DNA of 64,000 nt from Acheta domesticus (GCA_031308135.1 JAHLJT010004567.1:131663060-131727059); one strand, 5' to 3'. Shown: positions 30,540 through 42,369, counted from the stretch's first letter. Made by a program: numbers and translations. Notes: a model not told the origin generated them from the letters alone.

Positions 30540-31105
30540 CTAGCTGACCCGGCAAACGTTGTTTTGCCATATAAATTATTCCTAGGATTATTTTAGTAGA
30601 AAAAAAGACTAACGTATTGTCAGTGTGTGAGGATGTGATACATGAGTTGAAGAGGCATGGAGCGCTGTAAACGACGATGGAATACAAAAATAACACAATA
30701 CCAAACATTTATATTTTTAATTTATTTTTTGAAATGATATACATTGCTAATTATAATAATTTTACCAAAAAAACAAAACATATCAATCCCTCCACGCAAT
30801 AGAGTGTTCAATATTTTTTGTTATCCCATGTTTAGCTAACACAAATGAACTGGATGGTTTGCCCACTCGATTGCATGCCACGTATAACTTACCGTGTGAA
30901 AAGCATGGTGTGCTCAAAAATAAGCCAAAACAGACATCGTTTGGCCTTGGGACTTATTGATAGTCATTGGAAATGGCAATCTTAACGGAAATTGAAGACG
31001 TTTTAATTGAATTGGCACATCTCTGGGTATAATAGGGATCCGTGGCAGTAATATATTCTCACCTCGAAATTTGCCATTTAAAATGATGGCTTCGACATTT
31101 TTCAT
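30540..31105 (-). mobile_element. Helitron 3' part with terminus
   Basis: On the minus strand the segment ends GGCAAAACAACGTTTGCC, a 6-bp stem hairpin, then GGGTCAGCTAG followed by T. A hairpin shortly before CTRR, inserted before T, is the Helitron 3' signature. The stop of a PIF1-like helicase remnant lies about 240 bp upstream on the same strand. The 5' TC end belonging to this copy was not found, so it is at least partly truncated. Confidence 0.75.
30783..31105 (-). pseudogene. Helitron PIF1-like helicase C-terminal remnant
   Basis: The minus-strand frame starts in AIILNGKFRGENILLPRIPI, then LKRLQFPLRLPFPMTINKSQ with GQT, the conserved late helicase motif of PIF1/Helitron helicases (family knowledge: FPxRLAFAMTINKSQGQ). 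A one-base shift near 30930 moves the rest (GLFLSTPCFSHGKLYVACN, RVGKPSS, TKNIEHS) into another frame ending in TGA at 30783-30785. The TxxCFxHGQLYVAxSRV end is the last helicase motif. Rep and the ATP-binding part are missing. It is a pseudogene within a truncated Helitron. Confidence 0.85.
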
Positions 31106-31119
31106 TACAGCCCTGCAAA

Positions 31120-32610
31120 TTAATCATAAATTATTTAAAAATTACACCGAAATACAAAAGTGATAATTGTAAAATTACGATTAACGGCCAAACAATAAAA
31201 ATAATGGTCGAAAACTGCAGTGAATGAGAAACGGCTTATTGTGTGAGTGATCTCATCCCTATTCCGTGCTGCTTTTTGGGTCAGAAGCCAATGTTGCCAG
31301 ATGTGAAACTTCCGATTGCGAAGTTTAAGTTTGAAAACGTGGATTTCTTCTAATGAATGCGGATTTACTAATATAATTTAAAAATAGCGGAAAACATCAA
31401 TATTCATATATCCACGTAGAATTCCGTTATAAATGCGATATTGTCCTACTATATTTTTTCTATGTTTGTTCTCACTATAATGTTCTCGATTCACCCAGAA
31501 ATTAAAAATATAAAATATCAGTATTTTTTTATAAATGCACTTTCAATTTATTTTTAATCTCAGTTTAATATGAAGCCGAGTAACGTAATTTCAACATTTT
31601 TAATTTCAATATTCCGCGAAGTACATCATTTCTCCGGCTTGAATAAACGCAGTAAGAATCTGAACGACGATCCGTATTCATATTGGCGTATTCAAAAACG
31701 ACTAACCAACATGTTGTCACCTATTTGTCCTCTCAATCTCTAACAGACCGACAATAAAGGTCGGAGTTCACGACAACACCTTGGTGCTTGGTCATCAATT
31801 TTCGAATACAGCAATTGGATAAAGCCCTAATGATTGGTAGATGATTGGTGTTTTATTGCTTTCTACTTTAATCGAATAGAGAGAGAGAGCATTTTGAACT
31901 TTCAAACTTTGTCAACCATAGTTAGCGGGACATCTAACAATCGTAATAACTGAGGAAATGAAAAAAAATGGATTTTAATCCACTAACTTGGAAATGCAGA
32001 TTTTTTGGCATCCTCATCGCTTAATGTGGATTAGGCGATAATAATGTGGTATAAAATGTGGGAATGCGGTACATCTGGCAACACTGGTCAGAAGTGACGC
32101 CGGTAGATGCCTTGCAGGGATACTGATCAAGTGATTATTACATCATTACATCGTGTAAATCGGTCAGGGTTTTCTTTACCTATTGTTGCACTAAATGGCA
32201 GTAAAAACGAAAATCTATATATTAAAAGACGGCAGGAGAAAATAATTAACGATAATAAATAATCTTCTTTAAAGAACAATCATTTAAAAATTGTTATAAA
32301 ATACATGTACACATTTTTAACTGTTCAACAATGAATCTGTTCCCCATTTTGTACATTCGAGAATTTAATATCAACTTTCGAAGGCTAACTAAACATTAAT
32401 TAACTAAGGCTAATTAAACATTTCGCAGCAACAAACATCAGAAATTATTAAAACAAAGTTGATTCCAAAGAATCCCAATGTCATATCTACCTCTAATCAA
32501 ATAGTAATTCCTGTGCTTTTTTCCTCCTAATTATACTATTAATGATATATTAGTCTCTAATATGCTTCAGACTCCTCAAACCTAACGGAACAATGTATCA
32601 CGAAGACAAA
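31120..32610. other. AT-rich sequence with no recognised feature
   Basis: No gene or element end could be supported. A TCTATATATTAAAAG word near 32214 resembles a Helitron 5' start, but nothing else supports it. Confidence 0.4.
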
Positions 32611-32617
32611 AATTTTT

Positions 32618-33184
32618 CCAGCTGAGCCCGGCAGACGTTGTTCTGCCCCTCTCTCTCTTTCTTCGTCTCTCTCTCTCCCTCCGTCTCTCTCTTTCTCCGT
32701 CTCTCTCTTTCTCTGTCTCTCTTTCTCCGTCTCTCTCTTTCTCTGTCTCGCTTTCACCGTCTCTCTCGCTTTCACCGTCTCTCTCGCTTTCACCGTCTCT
32801 CTCGCTTTCACCGTCTCTTTCTCTTTCACCGTCTTTTTCTTTCACCGTCTCTTTCTTTCACCGTCTCTCTCCGTGTTATTCACATTTAATACCAGATTCT
32901 GCACATCGCTGAGCAGGTGCGTAATATGGAGAAACGCCGTGTAGTGGGTGAAATACCGCCGTGTGAAATACCTACCTTGTGTAGCGGGTTGCCTAAAACG
33001 TTTTGTGCGAAAAAAAAAAAAAAAAAAAAAGGGTGGACCACTCTTATCACTAAGTTGTATAAAAATAGATAACAACCGATTCTCAGACCTACTGAATATA
33101 CATACAAAATTTCATCAAAATCTGTTTAGCCGTTTCGGAGGAGTACGGTAACTAAAACTGTGACACGAGAATTTTCTATATAGA
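32618..33184 (-). mobile_element. Small non-autonomous Helitron-like element
   Basis: On the minus strand it starts A then TCTATATAGAAAATTCTCG at 33184 and ends GGCAGAACAACGTCTGCC (hairpin), GGGCTCAGCTGG at 32618, so 5' TC and 3' hairpin plus CTRR are both present. The 3' neighbour is A rather than the usual T, a small misfit. The element carries a long CT-rich microsatellite (32640-32875) and a poly-A tract on the plus strand near 33009. No protein is encoded. Length is 567 bp. Confidence 0.6.
32640..32875 (+). repeat. CT-rich microsatellite with CCGTCTCTCTC units
   Basis: Arrays of CTCTCTCTTT and TCACCGTCTCTCTCGCTT type units. All three long frames over it (32557-32889) are translation artefacts of the repeat. 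Confidence 0.85.
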
Positions 33185-33189
33185 TATTA

Positions 33190-33735
33190 CTTCGGATATA
33201 CGCACGTATGCGAGAAAGTACAAATGAGCTCACATCTTCAATAATTACATGTACACACACATAGAAAAATTATAAAGAAGAAAAGAAGATGACTATTAAG
33301 AAGGATACATGTAGGAGAGGGATAAGAAGTAGGAAGAGTAGATGGTAACTGGCTACACATAGATCTAACAGGATCACTGTGCTAGAAATATTTGAAAAAC
33401 AATATACGAAAAACAATAAGTAAACATGAAACGGTAAATTTCTCATGAAATGTAGCTTCTTTTGACTTCAACTGTTTATCCTCCATACGATGGAATTGTG
33501 AAGTTCCCAGTGAATGCAACGAATCCCCCCTAGTATTTCAACTCTCATAACATTTCGCACTATCATATCCAAACGCAACAAAGCGCATTGTGCGCAGTCG
33601 GCAACTGAAGGGGACAATGCAGCCTCTCCTGAAAGGAAAGCGGACAGCGGCTGCGGTGCTGCAGTGACGATGGTAGTGTCGGTGACAGTGTCGGTGACGA
33701 AGTCATGAGTCGAAGTCGGGGACAGCAGATGAAAC
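33190..33735. other. No supported gene
   Basis: Mixed-composition sequence. A GC-richer stretch with GTGACGATGG and GTGTCGGTGAC words (about 33660-33715) lies next to the solo LTR. The overlapping frames at 33468-33743 have no recognisable domain. Confidence 0.4.
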
Positions 33736-33738
33736 AAG

Positions 33739-33743
33739 AACAC
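33739..33743. repeat. Left 5-bp target duplication AACAC
   Basis: Identical to 34206-34210, flanking the solo LTR. Confidence 0.8.
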
Positions 33744-34205
33744 TGTTATGTTCAGAAAAACAGGCCGACTTCGTCAAACAGGTTTTTATTTCACAGTCAC
33801 AGTTTTTCATACAACAAATGTGCCAATCCGGTAACCCAAAAGAAAGTACCGTTACACAAGCCAAGTTAACAATTAATCCACGAGATGTCCCTAATACTTG
33901 CACAGTCGACAAAGATACCGTAAACAGAATACCAAATTACTCGCCGGGTCGTATACACAATTACAATAGCACAGTCTTAACACGGGCACTTCCACGATCT
34001 CTTGAACTGCCACGGCGGTGGCGGCGCCGGCTTATAAAGTCCCCGGCACCGCAGACTCGCTCCTGGGGTGAAGGCTCGCCGAACGTCTGCTGGCTGCCTA
34101 TTCGCCAGCGCCTTCCCTGGTCCGTTGCCCTCTCTAGCCGCCTTGCCCGCTGTTGAGCGCTGCCCGGTTGGCGCGCTTTTGAATGGGGTGTTTACAACCG
34201 CAACA
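33744..34205 (-). mobile_element. Solo LTR (minus strand)
   Basis: A 462-bp unit on the minus strand begins TGTTGCGG and ends CATAACA, so TGTT/AACA ends are inverted. Exact 5-bp duplications AACAC flank it (33739-33743, 34206-34210). A TATA-like ACTTTATAAG lies at about 34037 after a GC-rich U3, and a poly(A) signal AATAAA lies at about 33786, about 40 bp before the 3' end. This is the normal U3-R-U5 order. No internal region or second LTR adjoins it, so it is most likely the product of LTR-LTR recombination. The superfamily cannot be told from the LTR alone. The frames at 33703-34280 are shadows. Confidence 0.85.
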
Positions 34206-34210
34206 AACAC
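34206..34210. repeat. Right 5-bp target duplication AACAC
   Basis: Identical to 33739-33743. Confidence 0.8.
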
Positions 34211-34214
34211 GACG

Positions 34215-35440
34215 ATAAGATCAAGTAATTCCTTATTTTACGTGGCGATACTCGAGCCGAGAGGACCCTGTGCTGTCTGACCACGCAAATTTCGTTACGC
34301 TCCTTTCACTATCTAGCGGAGAAAAAGGTATCTATCATTCGGGCGACGAAACACGCAAAAGAGGCGATTCTTATTAAAAGACAATTTTATTTTTCTCAAT
34401 GTGTACGAAACAGTCTACTTTTACAGCAAATTGAAGTTTTATTCATATATGACACTGTTGCATCTATGCTCAGAAACGCGAAATAAAAAAACATCTTACG
34501 GAAAACTAGAGAAATATGTGATTGTAAAATTGAATAATTGCAAATAAATTAAATAATTATGGTCGCCTTTGACATAGTTTACTTCCGATAGATGCTACAA
34601 AAAATTATTTCTTATCCCCACAGCCAATTGAGTGTCTGGCGAAACACTTTTTGAAAAGTGAAAAGCACGCGGGACAACAAATTTGGCAGCAACAGTAGAG
34701 ACGGGAGAGCGGTGTTGTGGAAGAGATGAAGAAATAGAATCTGAACTTGGGGATGGCAGAGGAGCATTAGTGACGACATCAACAGCGTAGTGGGCGGTGA
34801 ATGATGGTGGGGACGCTGGGGGAGACGCTGCGTGGGTGGAAAGGGGGCTCGCGGGTATTTAAGGTCGGAGCAACGAAGGAAACAAAAGCAATCGGGGAGA
34901 CGGCGTTCATCGCAATAGTGGCATTCTCTTGTTTTCTATTAATTTCCCTCTTTATTGTTTCTGCAGGGTCTTGTTCATGCGAAAGTTTATTAGTAGCGAC
35001 TTTTCACACTATTTGATATAATATAAAAAGTTAAGCAAATGTGTTTTTCTATAAGTTTGTGTCTCTAATATTACAAAGAATCACTTTTTAGTAACGGATG
35101 AGAATATAGTGTTAATAGAACATATGTTTTCGGAATACTTCACTGGCGAATGATGAGATTCAGGGTGTTCGTTTTGAAAATAATACAAGAAAAACTGTAG
35201 TAAACTAAACAATGGAAACAAATCCAGAAGTACTTTACAAATGTAGAGTGACTAATGTTTTTTACGGCAACTGTGTTTCAACATGTGTAAAATAAATATG
35301 AATGCTCCGTGAAATGTTATGACATTCACAATATGTTTGTTTAATAAACAAATTTATATTGGTGAAAAAGTACACTACAACAGCACATAAGTTCTTGTGA
35401 CTTTTCGTTCTTAGACTATAACACAGGGAGAAAAGTAGTG
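34215..35440. other. No supported gene
   Basis: A G-rich stretch at about 34690-34910 contains GGGTATTTAAGGTCGG, a possible TATA-like element, and the frame 34801-35016, which has no recognised domain. The rest is AT-rich. No element ends could be matched. Confidence 0.35.
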
Positions 35441-35724
35441 GAATCACATCGACAATACGATCTCGAATTTTCTGTGGTAAATCTCGTGTTTACAGTTATT
35501 TCGATCTTTAACTCCTCACACGGTAGGATTAACATCTATTTGTGATGTACTAAAGATGGTTACAATTGGTGCAACTCGAGAGGAGATACATGACAACTTG
35601 AACCCGAAAATCTGGATGTCTGCATGAGTGGTTGTGTAGAGAATGGCGGATGTATGTGTCAAGCATAACTGTTAAAATAGATGCTTTTGCGCTAAAACGT
35701 GTAACATACGACAGGGCTACAAAT

Positions 35725-35743
35725 AAATAAATAAATAAATAAA
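35725..35743 (+). repeat. (AAAT)n microsatellite
   Basis: Short AAATAAATAAATAAAT array, also present in copy 2 near 56453-56470 with a different surrounding sequence (ACGATAAATAAATA). Confidence 0.8.
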
Positions 35744-35765
35744 AGGTGTTGTCCTGTATCTCATA

Positions 35766-37026
35766 TACAGGGTGAGTCACGTAACTTTAGCACCTCCTGT
35801 AACTTTTCAACGGTTGAAGATATTTCAATGCAGTTTTCACGGAAGTGAATGAGGGAATAGGGCTAATTGATATGTGTATTGATGTCTCTTTTATCACTTG
35901 TATTTTACGAGATATTTGAGGTAACTTTGTTTTTTCAAATGGGACTATACATATTTTTTCAGTCTATAATGACAAGCGTTAAAAGACAAATCCAAAGATA
36001 TAAATATTGTCATATGTTAGATAAGCATTTTTTGAGTAAATGTGATTTTTTTTGCGACTAGAGTTTAACGGATATTTTCATTGTAACTGTCAGTCCCACA
36101 AGGTCACGCAGCGCTCCCCCAGCAAACGCGGGTTCGGGAAAGGGAAGGGATTTTAGTACTTGAGGATACGAAAAATATTCACGAAACTGTTGCATTTTTC
36201 CTGAACTCTTCTTTCTATCCTGGCCCATTTTAAGATATATTGTGTTTCTTAGGGATTGAAAATACGGATTTGTTTCAAGTAGTATGTATTGAAATAAGAT
36301 TATTTCTATCCCTAAGTTATTATTATTCTTATTAACAATGAAATTGTTTGCTCAGAATATGCAATATTTTTTGTAGACATAATTATTTACCCTTATTGTC
36401 CTTTGTTTCAAGATCCCATTAATACGTATCTTATGAAACCCCATTAAATGGAGTTGAAGTTATAAACAATTTATTACAATACAAACTTATGACAAATCCT
36501 CATTTTCCATCCTTTAATGCCTTCAATCAAAGAAAGATGAAAATCTGAAAATGCGGAAGGATGAAAAGCACAGTTCAAGAAAAAACTGCAATGGTATTGT
36601 GAATATTTGGAATACTATGTTTCGTGTCTTCAAGTAAGGTCCCTCCCCTTCCCTTCTCATCCCCGGGAGCGCGTGTGCTGGTGGAGCGCTGAGTGACCTT
36701 GTGTGGTGGACTATTCAAAATGTCCGTTAAACCCCAGTCGCAAAAATCAAAATTAATAAAAAAATGCTTATCTAACATATAATATTATGTACATCATTGG
36801 ATTTGTCTTTTTACGCTCGTCATGGTGAACTGAAAAAATATGTATAGTTCTATTTGAAAAAACAAAGTTAACTAAAAAATCTCGTAAAATACAAGTGATA
36901 AAATAGAAATTAATGCACGTATCAATTAGCCCCTTTCCCTCATGCACTTCCGTGAAAACTGCATTGCAATAACTTCAACCGTTCAAAAGTTACAGAAGGT
37001 GCTAAAGTTACGTGACTCAACCTGTA
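35766..37026. mobile_element. Long foldback element at a TA target, copy 1
   Basis: Left arm from 35766 (TACAGGGTGAGTCACGTAAC) and right arm ending 37026, whose inward reading is TACAGGTTGAGTCACGTAAC, match over about 480 bp each (to about 36245 and from about 36545) at moderate identity. They are separated by about 300 bp with an inner CTTAGGGAT/ATCCCTAAG pair. TA dinucleotides flank both ends. TACAGGGTG ends at TA targets recur in Tc1/mariner-type arthropod repeats (general knowledge). No transposase was seen. The frames at 35550-36778 are shadows. Confidence 0.75.
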
Positions 37027-37407
37027 TATATATAAACGTAAGACCTTTTCGATCGCGTAGCGATCATCATTGGAGCTATCTTGCTATTTCTGGTGGAAAA
37101 CGAAGTTCTGTAGAACGGTTTCTTATTCATGACAATGATCTAGTTGTGTTATTACATATTTTATTAAGATATTTTAATTTTGGAGGTACTTTGCATGAAT
37201 ATCGTATTATTTTGTCCAATAAATTATTTTAATAAGTTCAATGTTTATAATGATTAACATGAATACGCGAGTGCTCGGTTTTAATTGTTCTTTATTTTCG
37301 ACGTTTTGAGCATGCGAATGTGCACATCTTCATTGATATTAATAAGTACAATTACTGACCTTCTTAAAATAACGTATTGGACCAAATTATACGATATTTC
37401 TAACCAG

Positions 37408-37446
37408 AGGGTCACAAAGGTTATACGAGGGTCACAAAGGTTATTC
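37408..37446 (+). repeat. 17-bp tandem duplication present only in copy 1
   Basis: GGGTCACAAAGGTTAT occurs twice in copy 1. The corresponding place in copy 2 (58133-58160) has one GGGTCACAAAGGTTA followed by CGATAGGTTAT. A local difference between the two blocks. Confidence 0.7.
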
Positions 37447-37454
37447 GTATTGTA

Positions 37455-37670
37455 CCAGCAGAACCCGAACGAAGCTGTTCCGCCTTCATCTTCCTCTTTT
37501 CTCCTTCCCTCTCTCTTTCTCTCTTCGTCTCTCTCACCACCTTTCTCTCATCGTCTCTCTCACCACCTTTCTCTCATCGTCTCTCTCTCTCTCATCGTCT
37601 TTCTCCCCGTCTCTCTCCATCTCTCTCTTCCCGTCTCTCTCTCTCGCTCACTTTCGCGAAATATGCCGAA
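37455..37670 (-). mobile_element. Decayed Helitron-like 3' end with CT microsatellite, copy 1
   Basis: On the minus strand the sequence ends GGCGGAACAGCTTCG, TTCGGGTTCTGCTGG, then T, which resembles the better-preserved end at 32618 (GGGCTCAGCTGG). The same CT/CGTCTCTC-type microsatellite adjoins it. The hairpin is degraded, and no 5' TC end was found. The frame at 37285-37674 is a translation of the microsatellite. Confidence 0.45.
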
Positions 37671-37689
37671 TTGACAGTGGTGTTGACAG

Positions 37690-39515
37690 GCGTGACAGGA
37701 ACCTCAGATAACGTAGTACTCCCAATAGCTGACATTACAATATACAAGCGAAAAAATCGAATAAGCTACTCAGGAATTCTACGGAGAACTACTCAGGAAT
37801 GTTGGGTCTCGAAAATATTATTTAAAAGAAGTGCCATTTAAGTGGTATTAAAATCAATGAAATCAGTGAAAAATGCATAAAAGATGTCGGAAAAAGGTAC
37901 AAAATGACTTATTTGACGGAATAGATGAAAAATGTCAAAAATGACTTAAAATGTGTCATTTCCTTTCATGAATAATAATATAAAATTAATATCTATACTA
38001 AACGGCTTCGTTCTGGTGCAAAGAAAAATAAAGGGCATCTCATTAAAATTCGCCCCTATTAATAAGCATTGGCGGGCCATAATAAATGGCACCTCGAGCC
38101 ACCACTTGGACAACCCTGGTATACAGCCTTTCTAATTCACCCTCATTTTGTGAAGAAGAGAAGTTCACCGAGAAACATTTCACCGCCAGTGGATGCTTTC
38201 GCAAATTGATGCCATTGGCGGAAGGGCGATAATAACCCTCTATGTCCATACATATTCATAATTTTCCATGTTAATATTCCATACATTTTAATCGTACCAT
38301 ACGTGTGTGTGTGTGATCACACCTACAGTGATGAAGGTGTTCATGCTTTCTAGTAACGGCTAATGAATTACAGAAATTCCATCATTGTCGTAGTACTTCG
38401 AGAAGACGAAGTTTGGTTTGAGAAACTAAATATAATATGTTAAAGTGCTACATTATTATTTTAACTAGAAAAATATATTGATGTGAATTTCTAATTGTTA
38501 ATGGTGTAGAAATTATTTCATTAGATAATTTCACTAATCTTTGCAATTTCATTAATTATCTGCCGTTAAGTACTCAGTTGTGACTCAATGTAAGTAAATG
38601 AAAAACAATGGTGATTTTCGGAGTCCCTAACTGCGTATTATGTATTTGATCGTGATTGGACGAAGTTTTTCCTCAGAAAAAAATTAAACATTTCCAATAA
38701 CTTATTGTAAAACTTCTTAATAAATACAAAAATAAATAAATGTGAATGAAATAATATTCATGATGATATATTCATACATAATTAAGATATTACATAAAAT
38801 GTAAGTAATGTAAATTTTATTGAGTTAGAAATAGAAATCAATTAATTTGGTTATAAAAAACTATGAGGATGGTATTATTGTAATGAGTACTGTTCAGGAA
38901 ATCTTTCACTAAGAGTATATATTTGAAATACGCTTTTTTATACATAACCCAACAAAAGTGAAAAGTTAGACATTTCCTAGGCAACAAATTTCACAAACCA
39001 TTACTGTGAGATAAAACGTTAACAAAATTGCATTGCAAATTACATTGCCCCTGCATGTTCAGAAAAAATATATTTTATATTTATTTACATTGAATACGTT
39101 TTTAATTAAGTTTAATGCATTGAAATATTTTTCACAATAATTTTCAACAAAAAAATATTCCATTAAATTTTGCATTAATTACAAATATAAATAAAAACAT
39201 TACGATGCTAATATTGGATGCATGCATTTTATTATATTAATTACAAAAACAATATCATAAAAATGGAATACAAATTAGTAACATTTTATAAAGACAAAAT
39301 AAATGAAAATCAATGTGCTCAAATAAATTAGAATCTCAAATAAAAAGTTTAAAATTATGTAGACCAATGACTGAAAGTAATTGTTGGAGCAAGCTCCTAA
39401 AAACTACTTAATTTACATTTGTAGTCAAAAATCAAGTATTTAATATGCACCCTCTTGTCACGCACACGCCCAGCCTTGTGCAAGTTATTCTAATTTGTAT
39501 CCTTATATTCAATTA
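37690..39515. other. AT-rich part of the duplicated block, no gene
   Basis: No feature supported apart from short A/T runs and a GTGTGTGTGTGATCACAC word near 38307 that differs in length between the copies. Confidence 0.45.
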
Positions 39516-39521
39516 TTAATT

Positions 39522-39760
39522 TTAGTAGTAAGATTCAACCACACGACTGTGACGCAATATTGCGCAATGATCATACCACTCCGATTCGCAAGAAGTTCCG
39601 TGAATTTCAGCCCACATGCTTCCTCCTTCGGCGCACAGCTGTAACGCCGAAATTCCTGGAAACGTGAAGCAATTCATTCGAAAGACATTATTAACATCGG
39701 ACACCTCACCAAAGATTCTTAATTCAATTCATCATATGTTAACGCTTCTTTTTTAATCAT
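39522..39760 (-). pseudogene. Protein-like small ORF, frameshifted in copy 1
   Basis: The same minus-strand ORF is open for 78 codons in copy 2 (60227-60463), but here two one- or two-base differences near 39725-39740 break its N-terminal part, leaving 60 codons from VSDVNN onward. See the copy 2 entry for content. Because the two blocks are otherwise almost identical, one of the versions is probably a sequencing error. Confidence 0.35.
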
Positions 39761-39779
39761 ATTGTAACTTAGCTTACAA

Positions 39780-41650
39780 CATTTCTAAATTATAATAAAT
39801 GAAAGCCACCTTCATATTGGCGAACGCAGCTTACAACCGCGAAGGAATCTCTCCCCTCCAACGTGTAACGAAGCAGCTAGTCGAGCATGTTCAGGCACAG
39901 AGAGCAGACGTACGTCTCGCTTGATCGCACTCATACATTTGTTAATTGTGTTAAATTTCAACTGCCATCTTTAAAATTAGCGTGTGTGCAACATTTGTCT
40001 CAATATCTTGTTTTAATAACTGTACTCTACTGCTCAGTGTATATCCTACGAAGAGTTAATATCTTAGGCGAATCTTTATGCAGAGCAGACGTGTAGTAGT
40101 AGTAGTAGCAGCGTATAGCTGGCTTTGAAACTGCATTACGCAGATGTTAAATCCCGAAGGCATCGGACTCCTCTGTCTCTCTCTTGCTGAAACTCGTACA
40201 TTTATTAATTGTGTTAAATTCACTGTAATTATTCCTGTATTATCTTTAATATGTGCATGGGTGCAACATTCACTTTCAATTCAACATGTTTATTGACTGT
40301 AAACAACTGCTCAGCACGGCTCATGAACAGATGTTACGTAAATTATCCAACTGCTCACATTTCGATACGTTTGACCTGTTTGACCATGAATTTTAAGATA
40401 TTAAAGAATATGCCCATTAAATCTCTTGAACAGTTTTCATCTTCTCTGCCAAACCTGCAATAAGCGACCTATTAAATGTACTCTTTGCATTTACTAGTAC
40501 GTGACAGCATTGCTGTAGAGGCACAAGGGATGTGGGTGACGATAGCAGCAGCGAAATCCACTTAAACGCTTGTGCACTGTGGGCGACCTCACCCGTCATC
40601 GAATTATTAGCCACGCCCACCGGATCCCAGGTCACAAAGGCAGTTCGAGACCAAAGGCGCAAGGGTACAACTGTACAGGACTCCCTGCCAAAATGATCTC
40701 TTCCCCGCGGAAGAAAATTTGATGACATGAGGCTGAAATTTGAGATGGCACATGTTGAAAGCTCGCATAACAAGTAGGGTTCTAAATACAGAAGGTTCAA
40801 TAAAAATGTATGCACTCTTTGAATATATTTGGAATGGGGAGACATACGACTGTGACTCTTCCTTGTTATTTCAGTTTAATGTTTTGTTACGTGTTCTTAC
40901 GATGTGTGTTCAAACTTCATTACCAGCTAAACAACTTCGATACCGTTGAACTACTGGTCGAGTGTATACATATTTTTACACTCCTCTGTATTTTCAAACT
41001 GTATTGTATGAAAGACGAAATGTCTATCTTAAAGAATGAAATAATGAAACGGTTAATTAATTACTAGACAAGATGCTTTTAGATTAAAGACAAACTAGTG
41101 GTGCTACAGAATGGATCAGACTTAGCTTTCTATTTCTTTCGGTCTTGGCTAGCTATTTGGAACTGCCACATACTCTTGCCAGCTGTCATCTATCGCTGCC
41201 CGAAGTATTTTTTTCACATTTTCTTAATATTTTATCTCCTAATGGTAGAACGGAAATATGAATTTTAGAATATTAAAAACACAAAAACCTCGTCGTAAAT
41301 GACAATTTTTTTAAAAAAAATTTGTAGATGTTTGTAAGAAAATGGCGTTTATGCACAGCTAAAAATGCAAAATTTGAAGCTGTTTTTTACCAAACATTTT
41401 TCAATTTTCAAAAACTTCATTTAAAGTCATTTAAAGCACTTACACTAACAAACATGTTAATGTTTACAAATTGCTAGTAATGTGCATAATAAAGATGTGA
41501 CAAATCTTAAAAAAATTACATTTGTGTAATTTTTGAAAAAAATCCAAAATGAACTTTACGTCATTTTAAAAAGTGCAATTAGCACTATCCGTTGCCTATT
41601 TTTAAAATCTCAAGGCTTTGACTCAAACCACATCGACCGGCGAATATCCA
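39780..41650. other. Mixed-composition part of the duplicated block, no supported gene
   Basis: Contains a GTAGTAGTAGTAGTAG run near 40095 and several overlapping frames (40417-41067) that change length between copies through indels. No domain was recognised. Short repeated AT-rich phrases occur around 41330-41560. Confidence 0.35.
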
Positions 41651-41689
41651 TTTTGGAAGACATTGTACCTGTGATTTAGGTGCTAGTAG

Positions 41690-42365
41690 TGTCCACAGAC
41701 GGACGGACGGACAGACGGACGGGCTGACAGACGGACGTTTTCCTTTCAATTGTTTTTTCGGAATCAAGAACCCACAAAAGGGGGATTCTGGCTACACCAC
41801 GTGAGATTTTTTCCCCTTAATTTAGAGACTGGTTTTATCTACTTTTTCCTTATCAGTGCCGGGCAGTGAGTTTTTTTCCACCGAAAATTCGCAGTTTTTT
41901 CGCGCAGCATTACATAACTTTCCCTATACAACGTATTACTCTATATATACGTATCTATACCAAAAAGTAAAAATTGGCTATATTCCACGCAAAATTACGT
42001 GGGAAACTCAAATTTTCAAAAAAATTGCACATGACCTTATCCCAAAATCTGTCTTTAAAGAACAGATGCATTTGAGGGAAAAATCTCCCTATTTTACTTG
42101 TAGGAAGATCGAAAAAAAGTTTGAGCTTTGAGGTCTACACTGTCTCTATCGGAAAACAAAGTTTAATCCAAAAATTTGGGGCCGTTTTTTTTTATTTTGA
42201 AAATGTCTCAGAGACTTTATGTAAGTACCCCCAAATTTAAACATCACTTTTTTTAATTCAAGGGACTGCGGCATCATTAAGATTTATTGGGGAATATCAA
42301 TTTTGGGGAAAAAATGGCTGAACGGATCAGCCGCTAGTATTGTTCAGACAGACGGACGGACGGCA
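41690..42365 (+). repeat. GGAC-array dispersed repeat, copy 1 of the block
   Basis: GACGGACGGACGGACAGACG begins near 41698, followed by TTTCAATTGTTTTTTCGG, AACCCACAAAAG, GTGCCGGGCAGTGA and CGCGCAGCATT, then a second module with TTGTAGGAAGATCG and another GACGGACGGACGG near 42350. This is the same series as at 30085-30530, here in two modules. Confidence 0.65.
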
Positions 42366-42369
42366 AATT

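Noticed and set aside
32214..32235. TCTATATATTAAAAG as a Helitron 5' end
   Set aside because: Single short word in AT-rich DNA without a matching 3' end at a sensible distance.
32557..32889. Repeated charged (KARETV, ERERDGE) and Ser/Leu frames
   Set aside because: Translation of the CT-rich microsatellite in the Helitron-like element.
33703..34280. Arg/Pro-rich frames on both strands
   Set aside because: Shadows of the GC-rich part of the solo LTR.
37285..37674. 129-codon plus frame, and its 176-codon counterpart at 58009-58539
   Set aside because: Most of the length is the CT-rich microsatellite; no domain, and the length differs between copies through indels.
40417..40845. 142-codon minus frame in the duplicated block
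   Set aside because: It is split in copy 2 by one-base differences, and the opposite strand is equally open in parts; no domain.
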